In this document: one piece after another, positions 32,607 through 39,620 of the stretch
Numbering within the stretch: position 1 is the first letter of the stretch
How the letters are laid out: each line of letters begins with the position of its first letter
DNA from: Desulfobulbaceae bacterium
Lineage (GTDB): Bacteria; Desulfobacterota; Desulfobulbia; Desulfobulbales; Desulfobulbaceae
Length of the DNA: 39,620 bases
Direction of reading: 5' to 3'
Assembly (NCBI GenBank): GCA_023544645.1
Contig: JAMJFO010000030.1
Span: forward strand, 1-39,620
The notes under the pieces: generated by a model
Database searches by the model: none
What the model was told of the DNA's origin: nothing
Seen by the model: the letters and a program-made list of their open reading frames with translations, nothing else
Translations under genes and position numbers: made by a program

Positions 32607-33746
32607 TTACAGCTTGATAAGTTGTTTATATATTTCCGTGGGGGTAATGAACTGGCCGTCTATCCGGTTGTGCTTTACTATCCGGCACTCGGTCTGATTG
32701 ACCCTGTGGACTTCCCGGCTGATCTGGCCCATGTTCATTTCCGGCACCAGCACGGCCCGGCACTGGCTCAACAGCGGGGATACATATCCCCGGGGAAAGG
32801 GAAACAGCGTGATGAGCTGCAGCAGCCCCGCTTTTATGCCGTTTTTTCTCGCGTCCTGCACTGCCCGCAGGGATGAACGGGCCACGGAACCATACGCAAT
32901 GACCGCCACTTCCGCGTCATCAAGAAAAAACTCCCTGCTCATCTGGATTTCGGGAAATCCGCGGGTGATCTTGTGGGCCAGGCGCAGGTGGAAGGCTTCA
33001 ATCTCGCTGCTGTTCTGGGTAGGGAATCCCTGCTTGTCGTGGATCAGCCCGGTCACGTGATGCCGGTACCCGTCCCCGAAAGAAGCCATGGGAGGCACGC
33101 CCCGCGCATCGCCTTCATACGGCGTATACCAATCAGGGGGCACACTGGGCCTGATACGGTCGACCACCCGTATTTCATCTGTTGACGGGAGCTCAACACA
33201 CTCGCGGGTGTGCGCGACAACCTCGTCGGAGAGCAGGATCACCGGGACCCGGTATTTTTCTGAAAGATTAAAAGCCTTGGCTGTAATGGTGAAACTGTCA
33301 ATAACCGAGGAAAGCGCAAGGACGATTATGGGATGATCGCCATGGGTGCCCCATCTGGCCATCTGAACATCGCCCTGGGCCGGACTGGTCGGCAGCCCTG
33401 TTGATGGTCCGCCGCGCATGACATTGGCAATGACGCAGGGAACTTCGGCACAGCAGGCAAACCCGAGGTTTTCCTGCATAAGGGAGAAACCTGGACCACT
33501 GGTAGCGGTCATGGCCTTGACGCCGGCAAGGGAAGCGCCGATCACCGCGCCCATACCGGCTATTTCGTCCTCCATCTGGATGAATGTTCCATCGCAGGCG
33601 GGCAGGAGGATGGAAAACAGCTCGGCTATTTCAGAAGCCGGGGTAATGGGGTATCCGGCAAAAAAACGGCACCCGGCGGCCAGGGCGCCATGGACAACCG
33701 CCTCATTGCCCTGGAGGAGCTGACGGGTTCCGTTCAGGTCACTCAT
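32607..33746 (-). CDS. korA: 2-oxoacid:ferredoxin oxidoreductase, alpha subunit
   Basis: Alpha subunit, 379 residues, with the pyrimidine-binding TPP domain and the transketolase C-terminal domain. GNEAVVHGALAAGCRFFAGYPITPASEIAE is the family N-terminus, followed by the TATSGPGFSLM turn. It overlaps the ferredoxin-subunit gene by eight bases, as is common in kor operons. Gene order D-A-B-C is standard. In an anaerobe this enzyme can run as 2-oxoglutarate oxidation or, with reduced ferredoxin, as CO2-fixing carboxylation. Confidence 0.94.
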   Translation of the reverse strand: MSDLNGTRQLLQGNEAVVHGALAAGCRFFAGYPITPASEIAELFSILLPACDGTFIQMEDEIAGMGAVIGASLAGVKAMTATSGPGFSLMQENLGFACCAEVPCVIANVMRGGPSTGLPTSPAQGDVQMARWGTHGDHPIIVLALSSVIDSFTITAKAFNLSEKYRVPVILLSDEVVAHTRECVELPSTDEIRVVDRIRPSVPPDWYTPYEGDARGVPPMASFGDGYRHHVTGLIHDKQGFPTQNSSEIEAFHLRLAHKITRGFPEIQMSREFFLDDAEVAVIAYGSVARSSLRAVQDARKNGIKAGLLQLITLFPFPRGYVSPLLSQCRAVLVPEMNMGQISREVHRVNQTECRIVKHNRIDGQFITPTEIYKQLIKL

Positions 33747-34029
33747 CGGTTTTTCTCCTCCTGGGGGTCCTGACCTCCACTGTTATGGCAAAATCCGGGC
33801 AATGCATTTCGCAGAACCTGCACCCTGTGCAAAGATCTTCATTGGTTATCACGGGTTTGCCGTTTTTATCCGCCCTGATGATCTTTTTGGGACAGAACGC
33901 CATGCACAGGCCGCACTCTTTGCACCAGTCATGATAAAAAGAAACAGCATGGGATTTCTTTTGCCCGGAGATTCCGGCGCTTTTCGGTTTCGCCCCGGAC
34001 GGCTGGGCCGGTGTTTTTTTCTGTGCCAT
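33739..34029 (-). CDS. korD: Ferredoxin-type delta subunit of the 2-oxoacid oxidoreductase
   Basis: A 96-residue 2[4Fe-4S] ferredoxin domain with CKECGLCMAFCPKK and CTGCRFCEMHCPDFA, giving eight cluster cysteines. It carries electrons from the catalytic subunits to soluble ferredoxin. The first 25 residues are Lys/Pro/Ala-rich and probably disordered. First gene of the kor operon; its stop lies eight bases inside korA, and the lipase-like gene is divergent upstream across less than 90 bp. Confidence 0.93.
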   Translation of the reverse strand: MAQKKTPAQPSGAKPKSAGISGQKKSHAVSFYHDWCKECGLCMAFCPKKIIRADKNGKPVITNEDLCTGCRFCEMHCPDFAITVEVRTPRRRKTDE

Positions 34030-34117
34030 TTTATGTATAATATTGAATCAAAGTGACAACCATTATGTTATTGTTTCAAGATTACCAGTATTGAGCGGCA
34101 AAAATCAAGAAAATCTC

Positions 34118-34954
34118 ATGAAAGAAAGAACTTATCGGCAACAATGCACAACACCGGGGTGTTATTGCGTAGCAAAAACACCCGCTTATTTTAAAAGGCC
34201 GTCCTTGCTGAAACAGCTGCCAGGGCCGCTGCCCCTCTGCCTTGGTTCGCTGCTGGCCATATTTGCCGTGTTCGGACAGACTGAACCTGCTCATCCATCA
34301 CCTGCCGGGCAATGCGTCATCCTTCTGCATGGACTGGCCCGCACATCCGCCTCCATGAGCACCATGGCCGAACGGCTCCAGGATGAAGGATACAGCGTCA
34401 TCAACGTTGACTATCCCTCCCGTCATAAAAAAATCGAAGAACTGGCCGATATTGCCGTGCCTGAGGGACTTGATTATTGCCGGCGCCGGGCAGCGGAACA
34501 GATTCACTTTGTCACCCACTCCCTGGGCGGCATCCTGGTCCGGTATTACCTTGAAAACAATGAAATAGATGAACTTGGCCGGGTTGTCATGCTGGCCCCG
34601 CCCAACCAGGGCAGCAGGGTTGTTGATGAATTTTCCCATATGCCCGGCTATGCGCTGCTGAACGGACCTGCCGGCAAACAATTGGGCAAAGGTGAAAACA
34701 GCATCCCCCTCAAGCTGGGACCGGCGGATTTTGAGGTCGGCATTATTGCCGGGGACAGAACCATCAACCTGATCCTGTCAACAGCGTTTGACGAGCCCAA
34801 TGACGGCAAGGTCGCGGTGCATGATACCAGGCTGGAAGGGATGAAGGATTTTCTGGTCGTCCACCGTTCACATCCCTTTATCATGCAGGGCGGAGAGGTG
34901 ATTGACCAGGCGCTGCATTTCCTGGAACAGGGTTTTTTCCTGCGGCAGGAATAA
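34118..34954 (+). CDS. Lipase-like alpha/beta hydrolase, probably exported
   Basis: A 278-residue alpha/beta hydrolase with oxyanion motif LLHGLARTS, nucleophile Ser135 in THSLGGIL, and candidate triad partners Asp229 (EPNDGKV) and His252 (HRSHPFI). A hydrophobic stretch (about residues 36-53) looks like a signal or membrane anchor. The start is uncertain: the ATG at 34118 puts 35 residues ahead of that stretch, whereas a TTG at 34205, preceded by AAAAGG, would give a cleaner signal peptide. An open frame from 34043 exists but lies in the korD promoter region. Substrate is not determinable. It stands alone, divergent from korD. Confidence 0.82.
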   Translation: MKERTYRQQCTTPGCYCVAKTPAYFKRPSLLKQLPGPLPLCLGSLLAIFAVFGQTEPAHPSPAGQCVILLHGLARTSASMSTMAERLQDEGYSVINVDYPSRHKKIEELADIAVPEGLDYCRRRAAEQIHFVTHSLGGILVRYYLENNEIDELGRVVMLAPPNQGSRVVDEFSHMPGYALLNGPAGKQLGKGENSIPLKLGPADFEVGIIAGDRTINLILSTAFDEPNDGKVAVHDTRLEGMKDFLVVHRSHPFIMQGGEVIDQALHFLEQGFFLRQE

Positions 34955-35013
34955 GCTGTAATGTCAAGTTATTTCCGTCTGTACGATTGTTACGCAACAT
35001 GGAGCATAAAATA

Positions 35014-35043
35014 TTTAGAAAATACATTCAGTCGGCATATAAT
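35014..35043 (+). promoter_or_regulatory. Predicted promoter for the glgP-pfk operon
   Basis: A perfect TATAAT (35038-35043) lies 18 bp downstream of TTTAGA (35014-35019), about 93 bp before the chosen glgP ATG. The remaining 34955-35136 gap is AT-rich and holds no gene or clear hairpin. Confidence 0.45.
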
Positions 35044-35136
35044 ACTTCCATGAAGGCTGCCCGATGATCGCTGCATTGCGCCTGATGGTCGTATATGATT
35101 TTGCCCCATTTAATCAATAAAAAGATAGGAGCACCA

Positions 35137-37650
35137 ATGGCCAAAACACCCTCCCCGCCTCAGTTTATCACCATTCCCGCCAGCTGCCCGGACATCCGGA
35201 CCGGAATCAGCAAGGACACGATGAAAAAGGCCTTCCTGGAGAATTTATTTTATGTCCAGGGCCGCTCCCCTGAAAACGCCAGCATCAATGATCTGTACAT
35301 GGCGCTGGCGTTTACCGTCCGCGACCGCCTTCTTCAGCAGTGGGCCAACTCGGTCAACCAGTACATATACGAAGACGTCAAGGTGGTCTTTTATCTCTCC
35401 GCTGAATATCTGCCCGGCCCGCACCTTGCCCACAATATACTCAACCTCCGGTTGGAGGCTTCGGTCCGTGAGGCCATGGCCGAGCTGGATATAGATGTGG
35501 ACGCCCTCATCGAACAGGAGGAAGAACCGGGTCTGGGCAACGGCGGCCTGGGGAGGCTGGCGGCCTGTTTTCTCGACTCCCTGGCGACCTTGCAGCGGCC
35601 GGCCATCGGTTACGGCATCCGCTACGAATTCGGCATTTTCGACCAGATTATACAGGATGGCCGGCAGGTGGAAATCACCGACAAGTGGCTGCGCTTCGGC
35701 AACCCCTGGGAAATTGCCAGGCCAGAGGATGCCTGCCAGGTTGGTTTTGGCGGAAGGACTGAATTCTACACAGATTCCAAAGGAAATCACCGGGTCCGAT
35801 GGATCCCCGATCTCGTGGTGAGCGGAGTTCCCTATGACACCCCTATTCCGGGCTATCACGTAAACAACGTCGGCCTGCTGCGGCTCTGGAAGGCTGAAGC
35901 TCCGGAATCGTTTGATTTTCAGGCGTTCAACGTGGGTGATTATTACGGTGCGGTGGAAAAAAAAGTCATGGCTGAAAACATCTCTAAAGTCCTGTATCCC
36001 AATGACCAGGACTTCCAGGGCAAAAAGCTGCGCTTGTCTCAGCAGTATTTTTTTACTGCCTGCACACTGCAGGATATTATCCGCATCCACCTGGGCCAGG
36101 GTAAGAAAATCCACACCCTCCCCGATTACTGGGCCGGCCAGCTCAACGATACCCATCCGGCCATTGCGGTGGCCGAACTGATGCGGATATTAGTCGATCT
36201 CCATGCTGTTCCCTGGGACAAGGCCTGGGAACTGACCAGGAAAACATTCAGCTACACCAACCATACGCTGCTGCCGGAAGCCCTGGAAAAATGGTCGGTT
36301 CACCTGTTCTCCAGGGAACTGCCCCGCCATCTGGAAATCATATATGAGATAAACAAACGCTTCCTTGATACGGTTCGGGTGCGCTATCCCGGCGATAATG
36401 AAAAAATCAGCCGCATGTCCCTGATCGATGAATCCGGTCCCGGGAAAGTACGGATGGCCAACCTGGCCGTTGTCGGGAGCCATGCGGTCAACGGGGTTGC
36501 AGCCATGCATACCAAGCTGGTAAAGGAGAGACTGTTCCGTGATTTTTTTGATATGCAGCCGGAAAAGTTCAACAACATCACCAACGGTGTTACCCCGCGC
36601 CGCTGGATAATGCTGAGCAACCCGGCGCTGAGCAACCTTATTGACAGCGCCATCGGCAAGGCCTGGAGCACTAATCTTGAACTGCTCAGCGATCTCGAAC
36701 CACTGGCAGAGGATGCTTCCTTTCAGGACAAATGGATGCGGGTCAAGCTGCAGAACAAGCAGAGCCTGAGTGAATACATCAAAAACCGGACCGGCATTGC
36801 TGTTGATCCCGCTTCGATGTTCGACATACAGGTCAAGCGCATCCACGAATACAAACGCCAGCATCTCAATATCCTGCACATCCTCACCCTGTATCGCCGT
36901 ATCAAACGGGATCCGGATATTGATATGGCGCCCCGGACTTTTATCTTCGGCGGCAAGGCCGCTCCCGGATACTTCATGGCCAAACTGATCATCAGGCTGA
37001 TCACTTCGGTGGCGGAGATCATTAATAACGATCCCGACGTCAAGGGGCGGCTCAAGGTTGTTTTTCTCCCCAATTTCAATGTAAAGGTCGGCCAGAGGAT
37101 CTATCCGGCCGCTGATCTGTCCGAACAGATATCCACCGCCGGCAAGGAGGCATCCGGCACCGGCAACATGAAATTTTCCCTCAACGGGGCCTTGACCATC
37201 GGCACCCTGGATGGGGCAAATGTTGAAATCCGCGAGGCCGTTGGTTCGGAAAATTTCTTTCTTTTCGGCTTAACCGTTGACAAGCTGCAAAGTTTATATA
37301 ACGGTGGGTACGATCCATACGCTGCTTACCAGGGGAACCAGGAACTGCATGATGTTCTCAACCTGCTGCGGGACGGCTTTTTTTCGCACGGTGATGCAAA
37401 CCTGTTCAAACCACTGGTCGATCATCTTATCTCCAGTGATGACTATTTCGTCCTGGCTGACTATGCATCATACATACAGTGCCAGGAAAAGGTGGGCAAT
37501 ACCTGGCGAAAACCCGATGAATGGGCACGCATGGCCATTATCAATGCCTCCAGGATGGGTTATTTTTCCTCTGACCGTTCCATTGAAGAATACTGCAATA
37601 TCATCTGGCAAATAAAACCGTTTGGCGTGGACATAGAGAAACCGGCATGA
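35137..37650 (+). CDS. glgP: Glycogen phosphorylase
   Basis: Releases glucose-1-phosphate from alpha-1,4-glucan ends. This 837-residue family GT35 enzyme has the LGNGGLGRLAACFLDSLA motif near the N-terminal third and the PLP signature GTGNMKFSLNGALTIGTLDG, in which Lys679 forms the Schiff base. The length matches the mammalian/E. coli-like type, not the shorter alpha-glucan phosphorylase. I use the ATG at 35137, which follows ATAGGAGCACC; the frame is open from 35095 but those 14 residues lack a ribosome-binding site. No phosphorylation serine context can be argued. The 3' end overlaps the phosphofructokinase start by four bases. Confidence 0.95.
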   Translation: MAKTPSPPQFITIPASCPDIRTGISKDTMKKAFLENLFYVQGRSPENASINDLYMALAFTVRDRLLQQWANSVNQYIYEDVKVVFYLSAEYLPGPHLAHNILNLRLEASVREAMAELDIDVDALIEQEEEPGLGNGGLGRLAACFLDSLATLQRPAIGYGIRYEFGIFDQIIQDGRQVEITDKWLRFGNPWEIARPEDACQVGFGGRTEFYTDSKGNHRVRWIPDLVVSGVPYDTPIPGYHVNNVGLLRLWKAEAPESFDFQAFNVGDYYGAVEKKVMAENISKVLYPNDQDFQGKKLRLSQQYFFTACTLQDIIRIHLGQGKKIHTLPDYWAGQLNDTHPAIAVAELMRILVDLHAVPWDKAWELTRKTFSYTNHTLLPEALEKWSVHLFSRELPRHLEIIYEINKRFLDTVRVRYPGDNEKISRMSLIDESGPGKVRMANLAVVGSHAVNGVAAMHTKLVKERLFRDFFDMQPEKFNNITNGVTPRRWIMLSNPALSNLIDSAIGKAWSTNLELLSDLEPLAEDASFQDKWMRVKLQNKQSLSEYIKNRTGIAVDPASMFDIQVKRIHEYKRQHLNILHILTLYRRIKRDPDIDMAPRTFIFGGKAAPGYFMAKLIIRLITSVAEIINNDPDVKGRLKVVFLPNFNVKVGQRIYPAADLSEQISTAGKEASGTGNMKFSLNGALTIGTLDGANVEIREAVGSENFFLFGLTVDKLQSLYNGGYDPYAAYQGNQELHDVLNLLRDGFFSHGDANLFKPLVDHLISSDDYFVLADYASYIQCQEKVGNTWRKPDEWARMAIINASRMGYFSSDRSIEEYCNIIWQIKPFGVDIEKPA

Positions 37651-38930
37651 ACGTATCCGACCTGATTATAGAAAAACTCGGTGAATGCAGGGTCAACACA
37701 CCCATGCACCAGTCGGTCTTTATCGATGACGATGAGGACCGGATTTTATTCACCTCGAATCTCAAGGAACTGAAGCCCTTCGTTGAATCGTGCGGTGAAA
37801 TTCCCTGTTTTGAAATGGCCGGTCCGCGAGACAGAATTTTTTTTGACCCGGCTGAAATCGGCTGCGGCATTGTTACCTGCGGAGGCTTGTGCCCCGGCAT
37901 CAACGACGTTATAAGGGCCATCGTCATGAGCCTTTACCACCATTACGGCGTCCGGAATATATGGGGTTTTCGCTACGGATATGAAGGCCTGGCGCCAAAA
38001 TACGGTCATACGCCCATCGCCCTGACCCCCGAAAAGGTGAAGGACATTCACAATTCAGGCGGCACGATCCTCGGCTCCTCACGCGGCCCCCAGGATGTGT
38101 CGCAGATGGTGGATACCCTGGAGCAGATGAACATATCCACCCTTTATGCCATCGGCGGTGACGGCACCATGAGCGGCATTTCAGCCATCTGTGCGGAAAT
38201 CTCCAGGCGCGAACTGCAAATGAACGTCATCGGCATTCCCAAGACCATTGACAACGATATTGCCTATATCGACATGTCCTTTGGCTACATCACTGCGGTG
38301 GAGGCGTCCAATACATCGACCTATACAGCCTATGTCGAAGCCATGGGCGCACGGAACGGCATCGGCCTGGTCAAGCTCATGGGCCGGGAATCAGGCTTCA
38401 TTGCCGCCTCGGCTACCCTGGCAAATAATGTGGTGAATTTCTGCCTGATACCTGAGGTTGACTTCACCCTGGAAGGGTTTCTGGCTGCCCTGAAGAAAAG
38501 GATCACCACCCGTGGTTACGCAGTCATTGTTGTTGGTGAAGGTGCGGGACAGAACCTTTTCCCCGATGATCTCGGCACAGATGCCTCCGGAAATCCGAAG
38601 CTCGGGAACATTGGTCATTATCTCAGGGAACAGATCAAGGAGTTTTTTGCCGCCGAGGAGATTGAAATTATTTTAAAATATATTGATCCCAGCTATACTA
38701 TCCGCTCCATGCCGGCCAATGCCTACGATTCCGCCTTTTGCCTGCTGATGGGCTACAATGCAGTGCATGCCGGCATGACCGGCAGGACCAATATGTTCAT
38801 CGGTCACGCCAACAATCAGTTCACCCATGTTCCGATCCCGCTGGTAGTCAATAAAAGAAAAAAGGTCGATCCCATGAGCAGGATGTGGGAGGATGTTCTG
38901 TCCTGTACGGGACAGCCGGAGATGATGTGA
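37647..38930 (+). CDS. 6-phosphofructokinase, plant/trypanosome-like
   Basis: Phosphorylates fructose-6-phosphate at C1. The 427-residue protein has AIGGDGTMSG with Gly173, the residue that normally marks ATP use, and PKTIDND with Lys199, the residue usual in PPi-dependent enzymes. The Gly/Lys pair is that of plant and trypanosomatid ATP enzymes. The SFGYITAVEAS segment and GIGLVKLMGRESGFIA fit the same group. Catalytic Asp202 is in place. Predicted phosphoryl donor is therefore ATP, as an inference. The ATG overlaps the glgP stop (ATGA), linking glycogen breakdown directly to glycolysis. No terminator is obvious after it. Confidence 0.9.
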   Translation: MNVSDLIIEKLGECRVNTPMHQSVFIDDDEDRILFTSNLKELKPFVESCGEIPCFEMAGPRDRIFFDPAEIGCGIVTCGGLCPGINDVIRAIVMSLYHHYGVRNIWGFRYGYEGLAPKYGHTPIALTPEKVKDIHNSGGTILGSSRGPQDVSQMVDTLEQMNISTLYAIGGDGTMSGISAICAEISRRELQMNVIGIPKTIDNDIAYIDMSFGYITAVEASNTSTYTAYVEAMGARNGIGLVKLMGRESGFIAASATLANNVVNFCLIPEVDFTLEGFLAALKKRITTRGYAVIVVGEGAGQNLFPDDLGTDASGNPKLGNIGHYLREQIKEFFAAEEIEIILKYIDPSYTIRSMPANAYDSAFCLLMGYNAVHAGMTGRTNMFIGHANNQFTHVPIPLVVNKRKKVDPMSRMWEDVLSCTGQPEMM

Positions 38931-39035
38931 TATTTTTTTCACCCTACCCTCTTTTTTACAACTGAAGATTTGCGATCAACCTCAAGCCCTCATTCTTTGC
39001 GGTATCTTGAGATTGCCGGTTGCCATCCCCCATGT

Positions 39036-39065
39036 TTGACTTCATTTTCCCTTTGCGCGTATAAT
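39036..39065 (+). promoter_or_regulatory. Strong promoter for the orphan secreted protein
   Basis: TTGACT (39036-39041) and a perfect TATAAT (39060-39065) are 18 bp apart, the best promoter match in the window. Start would be near 39072, with about 48 bases of leader that include AAGGAGGG before the ATG at 39120. Confidence 0.6.
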
Positions 39066-39119
39066 TGAATCAGTAGATAGCCTGGCTTTTTTTGTTGATG
39101 CATCAAGGAGGGCGTAGAA

Positions 39120-39539
39120 ATGAGGTGTTTAATTCTTTTTGTCGCTGTTTTCGTATTTTCTTTCTCAACGTCCGTTGCCGAAGCGCAGAACAAAGTGGTG
39201 GTCGTGCCGCTGGGCGGCGCATCAACTCTATCGAATTCTACCGCGAATATTGTCAACGTTGAAACTTCATACGTTTGGTCTTGCCCACCAAGTTCTAATT
39301 CCTTATCAGTTATAGCAACATGTCCCCAAGACTGTGTAGCAACTGGTGGTGGTTGTTCAGCAAAAGACGTGGCCGATAACACAGATGTTCAAGTAACAGG
39401 GGCTAATTTCCTAATAAAAACACCGCAACTCTCTCAATATAATGCCTACCAGTGCTGGATGTTAGCCTTGTCTTGCATGGATCCCGATGCTCCACCAATT
39501 GGTTATGCTCAGGTTGTTTGTATTTGTAATGATCGTTAG
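39120..39539 (+). CDS. Orphan secreted cysteine-rich protein
   Basis: I do not recognise this 139-residue protein. Residues 1-22 form a signal peptide (MRCLILFV...SVAEAQ) with a likely cut after AEA. The mature part begins NKVVVVPLGG and has eight cysteines, an even number that suits disulfide bonds in an exported protein. Two Trp and several Ser/Thr/Asn stretches suggest a beta-rich domain. The coding sequence is visibly AT-richer than its neighbours, with rare-looking codons such as CTA, ATA and TCT, which suggests horizontal acquisition. It has its own strong promoter and an AAGGAGGG site. A REP-like hairpin follows four bases after its stop. Confidence 0.7.
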   Translation: MRCLILFVAVFVFSFSTSVAEAQNKVVVVPLGGASTLSNSTANIVNVETSYVWSCPPSSNSLSVIATCPQDCVATGGGCSAKDVADNTDVQVTGANFLIKTPQLSQYNAYQCWMLALSCMDPDAPPIGYAQVVCICNDR

Positions 39540-39543
39540 CCTG

Positions 39544-39572
39544 GTAGGTCGGGTTGAGGAACGAAACCCGAC
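39544..39572 (+). repeat. REP-like hairpin with GTAG head
   Basis: GTAG (39544-39547) is followed by GTCGGGTT (39548-39555) and its exact inverted copy AACCCGAC (39565-39572) around a nine-base loop. A GTAG tetranucleotide plus palindrome is the standard shape of REP elements mobilised by RAYT transposases. I recall this particular sequence as widespread across bacterial phyla. It may also act as a terminator. The last 48 bases of the window hold an AACGGAGGGTG stretch at 39602-39613 that could be a ribosome-binding site for a gene just beyond the edge. Confidence 0.65.
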
Positions 39573-39620
39573 ACTTTCGCACCTTTTACGGACATGATGA
39601 ACAACGGAGGGTGTCACCGA

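Noticed and set aside
34151-34183. Inverted repeats ACACC/GGTGT and GGGTGTT/AACACCC near the lipase-like start
   Set aside because: They fall inside or beside the likely coding start with no T-run and may be chance; they matter only if translation starts at 34205.
1-39620. CRISPR arrays, tRNA/rRNA genes, prophage or toxin-antitoxin pairs
   Set aside because: I looked on both strands and found no regularly spaced repeats, no cloverleaf-type gene and no phage or toxin family proteins.

Overview
This window looks like a chromosomal segment of a strictly anaerobic Desulfobacterota bacterium, probably close to the Desulfobulbales. The clues are a korDABC 2-oxoacid:ferredoxin oxidoreductase operon, a citramalate synthase for isoleucine, a plant-like phosphofructokinase, an MJ0042-type zinc-ribbon membrane protein, and a GC content that looks to be in the mid-50s. 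The assignment is an inference from gene content. No rRNA, tRNA, CRISPR array, prophage or intact insertion sequence is visible.

Layout. 1-5823: two hairpins, a membrane protein of unknown function, LD-carboxypeptidase overlapping type III pantothenate kinase, a divergent cutA / Cys-rich protein / shikimate kinase run, a DksA-like regulator, a SlyD-type FKBP and thiD. 5920-9785: a two-gene topoisomerase IV operon (parE-parC). 9768-19874 (minus strand): a long housekeeping run, read as lysC, cimA, a membrane-anchored helix-hairpin-helix protein, miaA, recJ, then purB, a DUF4911-like gene, miaB and a PHP phosphoesterase. 20023-23604 (plus): trmL, serC, an unusual radical SAM gene and rlmN. 23710-30246 (minus): a sensory block made of a GAF/HD-GYP/second-HD protein, an SH3 protein, a Tat-lipoprotein M48 protease, a CHASE2 adenylate cyclase and a zinc-ribbon/HAMP-like membrane protein. 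30363-30541: a terminal-inverted-repeat element. 30542-34029 (minus): korDABC plus an iron-sulfur flavoprotein. 34118-34954: a lipase-like hydrolase. 35137-38930: glycogen phosphorylase and phosphofructokinase. 39120-39539: an AT-richer orphan secreted cysteine-rich protein followed by a REP-like hairpin.

How the genes work together. miaA and miaB make ms2i6A37 and trmL methylates position 34 of tRNAs carrying that modification, so three successive anticodon-loop steps sit within 10 kb. glgP-pfk releases glucose-1-phosphate from glycogen and commits the hexose phosphate to glycolysis. korDABC exchanges electrons with ferredoxin, which the adjoining iron-sulfur flavoprotein could accept. The sensory block places a cyclase that makes one second messenger next to a protein with two different HD phosphohydrolase domains.

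The strongest candidates for something undescribed are this second-messenger block; the perfect 41-bp tandem duplication inside it, which re-created a start signal and a 14-residue upstream mini-ORF; and the 179-bp inverted-repeat element at its upstream edge.
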